From the IMG/VR virus record IMGVR_UViG_3300042556_001069, positions 1 through 21,053 of that record: a stretch of 21,053 bases of DNA, one strand, 5' to 3'. The translations under genes and the position numbers were made by a program. A model generated the notes under the pieces. It was not told the origin of the DNA, did not search any database, and was given only the letters and a program-made list of their open reading frames with translations. Source of the stretch: a virus. Positions 10,971 to 17,014 of the stretch are shown here, piece after piece (position 1 is the stretch's first letter; the number at the start of each line of letters is the position of its first letter).

Positions 10971-11415
10971 GCCTACAGCACACATCTACGATGTCGATGG
11001 AACATTGGCCAATGTAGATCCTTACCTTCACTATGTTCGTGGCTCTAATAGGGACTACGATGCCTTTCATGGTGCTTCTATAGATGCCCTGCCAAATGTA
11101 GAGGTAGTTGAAATGCTTAATAATTCTGTTAGTGATGGGCACTCTATATTAGTTGTAACATCTCGCAAAGAAAAGTATCGTGGTCTAACATCTATGTGGC
11201 TTGCTAAAAATAATATTAGATCTCACGGTTTGTTTATGAGGGCAGATGACGACAACAGACCAGACTATGAGGCAAAGAAAGATATACTTGATAAGATTAC
11301 ACAACTCTGGGATGTTACACATGCAGTAGATGATAATCCCAATGTGATAAGATTGTGGGAAGACAATAAGATTTCTACAACAAAGATAGGAAATTGGGAT
11401 GGCAATAAGAATTGA
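10966..11415 (+). CDS. HAD-superfamily phosphatase, polynucleotide 3'-phosphatase-like (149 aa)
   Basis: HAD motif I is Asp9-Val-Asp11-Gly-Thr in IYDVDGTLANVD, motif II is VVTSRKEKYRG, and motif III/IV correspond to YEAKKDIL and AVDDNPNV. The pattern LFMRADDDNRPDYEAKKDIL closely matches the 3'-phosphatase domain of T4-type polynucleotide kinase (PseT), which removes 3'-phosphates for RNA/DNA repair. No kinase domain is present. The first ATG/GTG/TTG in frame is a TTG at 11005 that would delete motif I. The frame is open to 10948 and the only reasonable upstream start is ATT at 10966, overlapping the previous stop. A +1 frameshift from the upstream ORF is the alternative. Confidence 0.78.
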   Translation: MKPTAHIYDVDGTLANVDPYLHYVRGSNRDYDAFHGASIDALPNVEVVEMLNNSVSDGHSILVVTSRKEKYRGLTSMWLAKNNIRSHGLFMRADDDNRPDYEAKKDILDKITQLWDVTHAVDDNPNVIRLWEDNKISTTKIGNWDGNKN

Positions 11416-11440
11416 CTTACACTATAGAGAATGGTATGAT
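11412..11440 (+). promoter_or_regulatory. Promoter, leaderless start at 11447
   Basis: TTGACT (11412-11417, overlapping the HAD stop), 17 bp, TATGAT (11435-11440) preceded by TGG, six nucleotides to the ATG. Confidence 0.78.
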
Positions 11441-11446
11441 TAGAAT

Positions 11447-11584
11447 ATGAATAAAAGAGTTAAAAAAATTTATAAGTGTGCCTCTTGTGAGACAATGATA
11501 ACAATCGTAACAAGAGTTCATGAACTTCCAGAATCAATTATTTGTCCATGTGATAACGTGGCAGAAAATCAGGGGTCAAAATGA
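11447..11584 (+). CDS. Small zinc-ribbon protein (45 aa)
   Basis: Cys11-x2-Cys14 (YKCASCETMI) and Cys33-x-Cys35 (ICPCDN) make a four-Cys zinc site with nearly the same spacing as the protein at 810-1025, and the surrounding residues are alike (Y-x-C-x2-C-(D/E)-x-(M/L)-I). It is probably a short paralogue. ATGA overlap links it to a basic protein, so the two could form a nucleic-acid-binding pair. Function unknown. Confidence 0.68.
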   Translation: MNKRVKKIYKCASCETMITIVTRVHELPESIICPCDNVAENQGSK

Positions 11585-11742
11585 AACAGTCAAACGAAAA
11601 AGTATCTCAACACAAAATTAAGAGAGCAGACAAAAACAAGAAGAGAGTACAAGGCAAACCACATCTTTCTAAGTTTGAACGAAAGCAGAAAAGAATAAGA
11701 GAAGAACTACTTCTTGGAGCAATGAACACAATATCCAAATAG
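11581..11742 (+). CDS. Small highly basic protein (53 aa)
   Basis: Very rich in Lys and Arg (HKIKRADKNKKRVQGKPH, then FERKQKRIREELL), so likely nucleic-acid binding. It begins in an ATGA overlap with the zinc-ribbon gene. No family is recognised. The length and charge are similar to small phage nucleoid- or RNA-binding proteins. Confidence 0.62.
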   Translation: MKQSNEKVSQHKIKRADKNKKRVQGKPHLSKFERKQKRIREELLLGAMNTISK

Positions 11743-11756
11743 GTCTGGAGTTTATC

Positions 11757-11900
11757 ATGGTAAATGAAGATGATTTAAAAAATATATCAAAAGATTTAAA
11801 GCGTTATATTATTAAACAGCATATGAAAAGATATTACTACTCAACTGTTGCTTTTGGATCTTTTATTATCGGAATGCTTGTAGGCATATTAATCAAGTAG
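11757..11900 (+). CDS. Small tail-anchored membrane protein (47 aa)
   Basis: A charged N-terminal helix (NEDDLKNISKDLKRYIIKQ) is followed by one C-terminal hydrophobic segment (TVAFGSFIIGMLVGILI, about residues 30-46). GGAG at 11747-11750 lies upstream of the ATG. It ends 6 nt before tRNA-Met/Ile2. No family is recognised. Confidence 0.6.
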   Translation: MVNEDDLKNISKDLKRYIIKQHMKRYYYSTVAFGSFIIGMLVGILIK

Positions 11901-11906
11901 GGTCTA

Positions 11907-11981
11907 GCACCAGTAGCCAAGTTGGTTAAGGCACCGAACTCATAATTCGGCTATTCGTAGGTTCAAGTCCTACCTGGTGTA
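11907..11981 (+). tRNA. tRNA with CAT anticodon (Met or Ile2)
   Basis: Acceptor 11907-11913 pairs with 11974-11980 (G-T first pair). Anticodon stem CCGAA/TTCGG surrounds CTCATAA with anticodon CAT at 11941-11943. T arm GTAGG-TTCAAGT-CCTAC; discriminator A11981. Elongator Met and Ile2 (which needs lysidine) cannot be separated by eye; the GNRA-like initiator features are absent. Confidence 0.88.
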
Positions 11982-12015
11982 CAAGGTTTTATTTTATAAA
12001 ATTAAAGGAGTTTAC

Positions 12016-12666
12016 ATGAAAGAGTTTCAAAAAATAATTTGGCAAACACATCAATGGGAATATGATGAACTGCCAGAACTTTACAAGAAAACAAGTGATA
12101 CCTGGAAAGTAATGAACCCAAATTGGGAATATAGATATATACCCAATAGCCAAATTAGAAATGAAATAGAAAAAATATCAACAAACTATAAGTTGTTGGA
12201 ATGCTTTGATAGACAGCCAAACATGCTTAGCAAGGCAGATGTCTATAGAGAAGTAATGGTATATGAATATGGTGGTTTGTGGGCAGATATGGACTCTGTG
12301 TGCCTGTTTCCTGTAGATAAAATTATTGAAAATAATACTGATAAAGAAATGATTTGTATTCCGCCAGTTTATAAGTTTGGAATGAATCCAGAAACAAACT
12401 ACCAGCCAGAGTCAACGGAAGACTCGCTTAACAGGCTTTTGTCAGGAACTGAATCTGGATACTGGATATCCAATGCAGCATTTTTAGGAAAAAAGCATAA
12501 TAAGATCTCAGAAGAAATAGTCAAGGCAATGAGCGGAGAGTGGAACTTTAGAGAAAGCAGTTTTATGGGCACTAGAGCAGAACTTTATGAAAAATATCAC
12601 AAAGACATGTCTTTAGATCTTCTTTGTGCTTTTCATGATGGAAGACTTAATTTAAGAAGCCTATAA
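12016..12666 (+). CDS. DXD glycosyltransferase, GT32-like (216 aa)
   Basis: The start at 12016 is chosen over an ATG at 11977 that lies in the tRNA, because AAAGGAG (12004-12010) is ideally spaced. Sugar-transferase DXD family (Gly_transf_sug, GT32-like): KIIWQTH at the start, SKADVYREVMVYEYGGLWAD and Asp91-x-Asp93 for nucleotide-sugar/metal binding, followed by a short C-terminal half. It would move a sugar from a nucleotide donor onto a glycan or other acceptor. It sits between tRNA genes and just upstream of an SGNH hydrolase and a carbamoyltransferase, suggesting surface-glycan or base tailoring. Donor and acceptor are unknown. Confidence 0.85.
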   Translation: MKEFQKIIWQTHQWEYDELPELYKKTSDTWKVMNPNWEYRYIPNSQIRNEIEKISTNYKLLECFDRQPNMLSKADVYREVMVYEYGGLWADMDSVCLFPVDKIIENNTDKEMICIPPVYKFGMNPETNYQPESTEDSLNRLLSGTESGYWISNAAFLGKKHNKISEEIVKAMSGEWNFRESSFMGTRAELYEKYHKDMSLDLLCAFHDGRLNLRSL

Positions 12667-12676
12667 ACATTTTTAT

Positions 12677-12750
12677 ACATCTGTAACTCAGTTGGTTAGA
12701 GTACCTGCCTTATATGCAGAGAGCCGTAGGTTCAAGTCCTACCAGATGTA
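12677..12750 (+). tRNA. tRNA-Ile (TAT)
   Basis: Acceptor 12677-12683 (ACATCTG) pairs with 12743-12749 (CAGATGT). T8-A9 and D stem ACTC/GAGT are standard. Anticodon loop CTTATAT carries TAT; the outermost anticodon-stem pair is mismatched. T arm GTAGG-TTCAAGT-CCTAC; discriminator A12750. Confidence 0.9.
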
Positions 12751-12754
12751 CCGT

Positions 12755-12825
12755 GGGCCTAAAGCATTAAAGTGATGCTCAGGACTTTTAATCCTGAGAA
12801 GAAGGAGCATTACCTTCTAGGCCTA
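12755..12825 (+). tRNA. tRNA-Lys (TTT), unusual D and T loops
   Basis: A cloverleaf is supported by acceptor GGGCCTA/TAGGCCT (12755-12761, 12818-12824), D stem GCAT/ATGC (12764-12767, 12775-12778), anticodon stem CAGGA/TCCTG around CTTTTAA (anticodon TTT) and T stem GAAGG/CCTTC (12801-12805, 12813-12817). The T loop is AGCATTA instead of TTCRANY, the D loop TAAAGTG lacks the GG pair, and position 8 is A. The acceptor pairing can be extended by two further pairs (12753-12754 with 12825-12826), so the exact ends are uncertain. Confidence 0.72.
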
Positions 12826-12829
12826 CTAA

Positions 12830-12902
12830 ACCTCTGTAGTTCAGTGGACAGAACGTTGGACTTCTAAGCCAAGCGTCGCAGGTTCGATTCCTGCCAGAGG
12901 TG
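12830..12902 (+). tRNA. tRNA-Arg (TCT)
   Basis: Acceptor ACCTCTG (12830-12836) pairs with CAGAGGT (12895-12901); T8-A9 and D stem GTTC/GAAC. Anticodon loop CTTCTAA holds TCT at 12863-12865, with one A-G mismatch at the base of the loop. T arm GCAGG-TTCGATT-CCTGC; discriminator G12902. Its end overlaps the next -10 element. Confidence 0.92.
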
Positions 12903-12909
12903 CTATAAT
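12901..12909 (+). promoter_or_regulatory. Extended -10 (TGC-TATAAT), leaderless start at 12916
   Basis: The TG of the extended -10 is formed by the last two bases of tRNA-Arg. TATAAT (12904-12909) ends six nucleotides before the ATG. Confidence 0.65.
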
Positions 12910-12915
12910 AGCATA

Positions 12916-13002
12916 ATGAAAACAAAGTATTACATTCATACTGCTTTTTTTAAAATAAAAAGTATTTTTAGAAAAAAAAATAAAGATAGGTATATTTATT
13001 AA
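12916..13002 (+). CDS. Small basic leader-like ORF (28 aa)
   Basis: A short basic, aromatic peptide (KYYIHTAFFKIKSIFRKKNK) encoded between the extended -10 and the SGNH hydrolase, whose ATG overlaps its stop (TAATG). It includes a run of nine A residues (12972-12980). It may be a leader that couples translation to the hydrolase rather than a functional protein. No family is recognised. Confidence 0.5.
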   Translation: MKTKYYIHTAFFKIKSIFRKKNKDRYIY

Positions 13003-13937
13003 TGAATCCTCTATATGCGATGGTTAATGGTGGAAATAGCCACCCAGACTATCAAGAAAATACGGACTATTATGTCAACAACTACTTGCATAACCAACTT
13101 GGCTATTTAGATAAAAACTCTAAAAGGCTTGGGTTTAAGGCCAGAGCGGGTATAGTTGTAGATGCAAATACTGAGTATATAACAAATAATTTTGGATTTA
13201 GGTGTAAAGATTGGGAAGATGTTGCCGAAATACTTGCTGTTGGCTGCTCTAATACCTATGGGCTAGGTGTTCCTAGCAATGCATCTTGGCCAAAAATTTT
13301 AGGGAAAATGACCAATAAAAATGTACATAATCTTTCTCATCCTGGAGCGTCTATACAGGAATTAGTTTTTCAAATGTTTGCTTATTTTAAAGAATTTGGA
13401 AACCCAAAAACTATTGTCTGCCTTTTTCCAGATCCATTTAGAATGATTGTTCCTACTAAAAAAGGTCTTATTGGTGTTACAAAAGATATAGAAAAAAATA
13501 AATTTATAGAAAGTGTTCACTTAGAAAGATATACAAATGAAAAGATTTCAGATAGACAGCAATACTTAAAAATTCCATATGACTACAATGATATTCTTCC
13601 AATGGAGTTTTCTCTATTTTTTTCAATGAGGGCAATACATATGTTAGAACAGTATTGTGCTGCAAGTAAAATTAAACTAATTTGGTCATCTTGGAATTTT
13701 CCCATTTTAGATGTTTTTGGTCAGATAGAAAACCTACCTTTTACTAATTTTATAAACAGCAAAGAGTTTGTTGTTGATACTGGAATTTCAAGACAATGTC
13801 ACACAAACTATGAAAACATAGATAATAAATATTTTGGTTCAGGACAAGATATAGAAAGCGGACCAGAGCATGCACACTGTGGGGTTCACAAACATATACA
13901 CATTGCAGAAGAATTTTATAAAGAACTAATAAAATGA
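13002..13937 (+). CDS. SGNH/GDSL-like hydrolase (311 aa)
   Basis: Block I appears as ILAVGCSNTYGLGVPSNASW, with Ser83 replacing the Ser of 'GDS', and a His-rich segment near the C-terminus (AHCGVHKHIHIAEEFY) can supply the catalytic His. The middle part alternates beta strands and helices as expected for a flavodoxin-like SGNH fold. Such enzymes often (de)acetylate glycans. It is coupled to the carbamoyltransferase by ATGA and to a 28-aa leader by TAATG. Substrate is inferred from context only: with the DXD glycosyltransferase and carbamoyltransferase it looks like part of a polysaccharide or surface-modification cassette. Confidence 0.72.
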   Translation: MNPLYAMVNGGNSHPDYQENTDYYVNNYLHNQLGYLDKNSKRLGFKARAGIVVDANTEYITNNFGFRCKDWEDVAEILAVGCSNTYGLGVPSNASWPKILGKMTNKNVHNLSHPGASIQELVFQMFAYFKEFGNPKTIVCLFPDPFRMIVPTKKGLIGVTKDIEKNKFIESVHLERYTNEKISDRQQYLKIPYDYNDILPMEFSLFFSMRAIHMLEQYCAASKIKLIWSSWNFPILDVFGQIENLPFTNFINSKEFVVDTGISRQCHTNYENIDNKYFGSGQDIESGPEHAHCGVHKHIHIAEEFYKELIK

Positions 13938-15367
13938 TAATTCTTGGCATAAATGAAACTACTCATGACGCATCTGTATCCTTAATCAAGAATGGAGAAA
14001 TACTTTTTGCAGGTCATTCAGAAAGATATAGCAAACAAAAAAATGACTGGTTTACTAATAAAGAATTAATTAAAGATGCATTGCAGTATGGGTATCCAGA
14101 TCAAATAGCATACTATGAAAAGCCTTTACTTAAGAAACTTAGAGTAAAGACTAGAGGTGGGTTTGGTGGAGACAGGCCATGGTTTGAGTCCACAGAACTT
14201 GGAGAATTGCCAAGAAAAAATTTTGGGCACCACTATTCTCATGCAGCAGCAGGATACTACACAAGTGCTTTTAGCGATGCATGCATTGTTGTTCTCGATG
14301 CAATTGGTGAATTTAATACCTCAACAATTTGGGTTGGTGAAGGAGAAAGAATTAAACTAAAGTATAAACAAAACTATCCAGTTAGTTTTGGTTTGTTCTA
14401 CTCTGCATTTACACAACTAATTGGACTTATGCCCAATCAAGAAGAGTACATCATGATGGGCATGGCTGCTTATGGAGACTGGACCAAACATTACAGAAAA
14501 GTAAATGAATACTTTCCAAATACAAATAAGCAAAAATATAACTTTCATAAGGGAATAACTGATTGGGGTTCTATAGAATCAGAGCAAGATAAGTTTGAAA
14601 TTGCAGCAGCGGTTCAATTTGTTTATGAGCAAAGACTTAACGAGTTTATGCATATGGCATACTCGATTACTGGAAAAAAGAATTTAGTTTTTATGGGTGG
14701 GTGTGCACTTAACTCTTCAGCAAATACACTGCTATGGAATATATTTGATATGATTTGGATCATGCCTAACCCTGGAGATGCTGGTAGTTCTTTAGGTGCA
14801 GCAGCAGCCTTATACGGAAAACACCTTGACTGGAAGACTCCATATCTTGGCTATGATCTTGGAGGAGAGTATCCTGTTCAGCAAATTGTGGACGGTATAT
14901 TAAAAGATGGAGTCGTAGCAGTAGCAACAGGTAGAGCAGAATACGGTCCAAGAGCATTAGGGAACAGAAGTATCCTTGCAGACCCAAGAGATCCAAACAT
15001 TAAGGATAAGGTTAACCGAATTAAACAAAGAGAGTTGTTCAGACCCTTTGCTCCAGTAGTTATGGAGGAGTGTGCCTCTAAGTGGTTTGATATGGATTTC
15101 ACAAGCCCTTATATGCAGTATACAGTTAAATGTCTTCAGCCAGATAAGATACCGTCGGTTGTTCATGCTGATGGAACATCAAGAGTTCAGACAGTAAGCA
15201 GAGAGCAGCATAGGGGCTTATATAGGGTTTTAAATAAGTTTTATCTCGAAACTGGGGTGCCAGTTTTACTAAATACTAGTTTAAATATAAAAGGACAGCC
15301 ACTACTTAATGATGAAACTGACATTATTAAATGGGAAAAAGAATATAACTTTACAATATGTAGGTAA
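13934..15367 (+). CDS. Carbamoyltransferase, NodU/CmcH/TobZ type (477 aa)
   Basis: N-terminal ASKHA-like (YrdC-related) carbamoyl-adenylate domain starts with ILGINETTHDASVSLIKNG and holds the metal-binding FGHHYSHAAAGYY block (His99, His100, His103). The middle has MGGCALNSSAN and PGDAGSSLGAAAALYG. The C-terminal carbamoyltransferase domain includes GRAEYGPRALGNRSILADPR and FRPFAPVVMEE. Family members transfer a carbamoyl group from carbamoyl phosphate via carbamoyl-adenylate to hydroxyls on sugars, antibiotics or, in some phages, hydroxymethyl cytosine. About 477 residues is slightly shorter than usual. Overlap with the hydrolase gene (ATGA) indicates one operon. Confidence 0.93.
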   Translation: MIILGINETTHDASVSLIKNGEILFAGHSERYSKQKNDWFTNKELIKDALQYGYPDQIAYYEKPLLKKLRVKTRGGFGGDRPWFESTELGELPRKNFGHHYSHAAAGYYTSAFSDACIVVLDAIGEFNTSTIWVGEGERIKLKYKQNYPVSFGLFYSAFTQLIGLMPNQEEYIMMGMAAYGDWTKHYRKVNEYFPNTNKQKYNFHKGITDWGSIESEQDKFEIAAAVQFVYEQRLNEFMHMAYSITGKKNLVFMGGCALNSSANTLLWNIFDMIWIMPNPGDAGSSLGAAAALYGKHLDWKTPYLGYDLGGEYPVQQIVDGILKDGVVAVATGRAEYGPRALGNRSILADPRDPNIKDKVNRIKQRELFRPFAPVVMEECASKWFDMDFTSPYMQYTVKCLQPDKIPSVVHADGTSRVQTVSREQHRGLYRVLNKFYLETGVPVLLNTSLNIKGQPLLNDETDIIKWEKEYNFTICR

Positions 15368-15369
15368 GA

Positions 15370-15378
15370 TGCTATAAT
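15370..15378 (+). promoter_or_regulatory. Extended -10 (TGC-TATAAT) for candidate RNA A
   Basis: TGC then TATAAT (15373-15378), just after the carbamoyltransferase stop. No + strand ORF follows; the predicted start (about 15385) coincides with the base of a 9-bp terminal stem. Confidence 0.6.
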
Positions 15379-15384
15379 AGGATT

Positions 15385-15499
15385 AAGGGTTTAGTTAGCC
15401 TATATTTGTCGGGAAACAAATATGGCCTATGTTGCAACACTAGACCCCCAACTTTAAATAGTCCTGGGTATGACTTAAAACTACCCAATATTACTTTTT
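15385..15499 (+). ncRNA. Candidate structured RNA A
   Basis: GGGTTTAGT (15387-15395) pairs with ACTAGACCC (15439-15447), closing a domain with an 8-bp hairpin (15402-15409 with 15416-15423, loop CGGGAA) and the self-complementary TGTTGCAACA (15430-15439). A second part has TGGGTA/TACCCA (15465-15470, 15482-15487), a weak terminator-like hairpin followed by a short T-run (15495-15499). A competing stem (TTTAA..GTC with GACTTAAA) excludes the TGGGTA stem. It is not a tRNA (no T arm). Whether it is a stand-alone RNA or a transcription-termination region is open. Confidence 0.5.
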
Positions 15500-15619
15500 A
15501 GGATGCTTTACTTCGTACGGTGCAATCTTAGACTTGATGCGACCATCTTTATACAGTCTAACAATCCAACCATCTTTAATCTGAATTGGATTAAACGCTA
15601 ATGCTTTTTTCTTTGGCAT
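15491..15619 (-). CDS. Small basic protein (42 aa)
   Basis: Begins in a TAATG overlap with the stop of the upstream 15619-16599 gene and ends where RNA A's T-run begins. The sequence (PKKKALAFNPIQIKDGWIVR...) is basic, with a compact beta-like centre. Small proteins of this style are common in phages without a known role. The overlap supports it. Confidence 0.62.
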   Translation of the reverse strand: MPKKKALAFNPIQIKDGWIVRLYKDGRIKSKIAPYEVKHPKK

Positions 15620-16599
15620 TATAGTGAGTGTCTTTCTGTTTGTACCTTTGTATAATCCTTACCAAAGTCAGCAAATAATGCCTTATCTTTTTCACGATTA
15701 ACAATTCCTCTTGACCATGAGAAACCTGCATCTCCACCCCATGCTAACCACATAATGTATCCGTTAGATGGGTTTGCTGAGTTGCCCCAGTCTTTACCCT
15801 TCTTGTCTACTTCATGGCGTGAGAAGTACGAGAACATTCTCTTAACAGTACTGAGAGAGATAGTTTCTCCTCTTGCTAACTGCCCTGCACGAGTCCAACC
15901 AACTGCAGTTCCTGCACCAGTTGCTTTACCATCTTCTTTAAACTTAATTGCTCTACGAGCAGCAGATCTTGCTCCTGCTGGTGGTGAGTAGCCTTCAGCC
16001 TTTGATACTGAATCTGTTTCATATTCAACTGTGTCATCATCTTCAAAAAGATCATCTGCTTTTGCAGCAGGTACACAATTAGGAACTGGTCTACCGTTTG
16101 CTCCTGGCTTCATTCCACGCTGTACATAGCCATCCCAGCATGGTGCTTGCTTATTTACATTAGCACAGCAATCTGATTTCATTTCTCCAGCCTGGCACTG
16201 TGGGCACTCTTCACATGTAACGTTTAACTCTTTGCACATAGGACAGCCACAACCTTCGTACTCTTTTTTAATCTTTTCTTCTTTTTCCTTATACGACTTA
16301 CCAACCTGCGAGTCGTACATTGCCATCTCAACTTCTGAATCCATTGAATGAGTTTCCATATCTATCTTGGTAGCGTCCTGATACATCATACCAATACTGT
16401 ATGCAGTTGGCTCCCACTTACCGTCTTCTTGTTCGTAAATTCTAACAGCCATTGCTGGGTTGTCTGGTGGCATTGACTGAATTGCATACTCTGTTCCAGG
16501 AACTCCGTATACTCCGCCCTCTGTCATGATGTGTTCTACGACTCCGTGGACTACGCCTTCGGATGTTGAACCCATAACAAAATCGCCTTCGTTTATCAT
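15619..16599 (-). CDS. Tudor-like/Cys-rich phage protein (326 aa)
   Basis: Three parts are visible. Residues 1-80 (GDFVMGSTSEGVVHGVVEHI ... YSIGMMYQDATKI) match the hypervirulence-associated Tudor/SH3-like domain. Residues 117-175 hold ten Cys, including CGCPMC, CEECPQC and a CC pair, probably binding two or more zinc ions, and the motif PVPNCVPA found in phage structural proteins. Residues 203-326 form a domain with RRAIKFKEDG, MFSYFSRHEVDKKGKDW and WLAWGGDAGFSW that recurs in structural or prohead-associated phage proteins. A leaderless-type start follows a TGC-TATAAT (16611-16606). A virion or assembly role is inference. Confidence 0.7.
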   Translation of the reverse strand: MINEGDFVMGSTSEGVVHGVVEHIMTEGGVYGVPGTEYAIQSMPPDNPAMAVRIYEQEDGKWEPTAYSIGMMYQDATKIDMETHSMDSEVEMAMYDSQVGKSYKEKEEKIKKEYEGCGCPMCKELNVTCEECPQCQAGEMKSDCCANVNKQAPCWDGYVQRGMKPGANGRPVPNCVPAAKADDLFEDDDTVEYETDSVSKAEGYSPPAGARSAARRAIKFKEDGKATGAGTAVGWTRAGQLARGETISLSTVKRMFSYFSRHEVDKKGKDWGNSANPSNGYIMWLAWGGDAGFSWSRGIVNREKDKALFADFGKDYTKVQTERHSL

Positions 16600-16605
16600 A
16601 TAACT

Positions 16606-16614
16606 ATTATAGCA
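16606..16614 (-). promoter_or_regulatory. Extended -10 (TGC-TATAAT), leaderless start at 16599
   Basis: On the - strand TGC then TATAAT (16611-16606), six nucleotides before the ATG at 16599; it overlaps the end of the HNH gene. Confidence 0.7.
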
Positions 16615-16879
16615 TGCCGTTTAGCCTGTTGTGGGTCCTTATTCTGTGGCAGTTGGCACAAACCACCTCACACTTTTCTATTTCTTTCTTGATAGCCTTC
16701 CATGAAAAACCATCATGGATCATCCTTGACACATTGTATTTCTTGTCTCTTATGTGATCGAAATCTAAAATAATATGATTATTTATTCCACAGTCCACAC
16801 AGCCAGAATCCTCTTTTATCTTAGCAAGCATCTTCTTATACTGCTGCTTATTATAATGGTCTAACTCTTTGTCAGTCAT
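16607..16879 (-). CDS. HNH endonuclease (90 aa)
   Basis: The start at 16879 is preferred over 16954 because the latter would translate the structured RNA region and a TATAAT lies 8 nt upstream of 16879. Zinc-supported HNH: Cys27-x2-Cys30 (CVDCG), LDFDH with His42, Cys74-x2-Cys77-His78 (CANCHRIRTHNR). The length fits a free-standing phage HNH nuclease, either homing or packaging-associated; here it stands next to structured non-coding sequence, which favours a homing type. Confidence 0.85.
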   Translation of the reverse strand: MTDKELDHYNKQQYKKMLAKIKEDSGCVDCGINNHIILDFDHIRDKKYNVSRMIHDGFSWKAIKKEIEKCEVVCANCHRIRTHNRLNGML

Positions 16880-16886
16880 TGCTTCT

Positions 16887-16892
16887 ATTATA
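16887..16892 (-). promoter_or_regulatory. -10 TATAAT for the HNH gene
   Basis: TATAAT (- strand) seven nucleotides before the ATG at 16879. No good -35; the inverted repeat of RNA B lies upstream. Confidence 0.55.
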
Positions 16893-16907
16893 CCGTGCAA
16901 TATTAAG

Positions 16908-16990
16908 GCCCCACACAGGCAATTCACCTGACTTGCGCCACGGTCTCTATCCAATGGGTAACTAATCCATCACTAAGGTCCTGTGTGGGG
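16908..16990 (-). ncRNA. Candidate structured RNA B
   Basis: An 11-bp perfect terminal stem (CCCCACACAGG at 16909-16919 with CCTGTGTGGGG at 16980-16990) encloses about 60 nt with a GATGG/CCATT hairpin and a CAAGTC/GAATTG stem. On the - strand it follows -10-like TATAAT (16999-16994) or TG-c-TACAAT (17007-16999). It precedes the HNH gene, so it may be a 5' region of that unit, an intron or mobile-element remnant, or an independent RNA. No tRNA or known ribozyme motif is recognised. Confidence 0.5.
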
Positions 16991-16993
16991 ACA

Positions 16994-17007
16994 ATTATAT
17001 TGTAGCA
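16994..17007 (-). promoter_or_regulatory. Promoter elements for candidate RNA B
   Basis: Overlapping -10 candidates on the - strand: TGC-TACAAT (17007-16999) and TATAAT (16999-16994). The predicted start is at the foot of the 11-bp stem. Confidence 0.45.
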
Positions 17008-17014
17008 TAGGAAA

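Noticed and set aside
11005-11415. TTG start for the HAD phosphatase
   Set aside because: It removes motif I (DVDGT), which is encoded directly upstream in the same frame.
14766-15166. - strand ORFs opposite the carbamoyltransferase
   Set aside because: Leu-rich antisense shadows of a well-conserved coding region.
15385-15450. tRNA or known ribozyme in RNA A
   Set aside because: A closed terminal stem exists, but no T arm, anticodon arm of the right size, or hammerhead/twister core was found.
16880-16954. N-terminal extension of the HNH gene
   Set aside because: The extra 25 residues translate the structured RNA B stem; a -10 and ATG at 16879 give a normal HNH protein.
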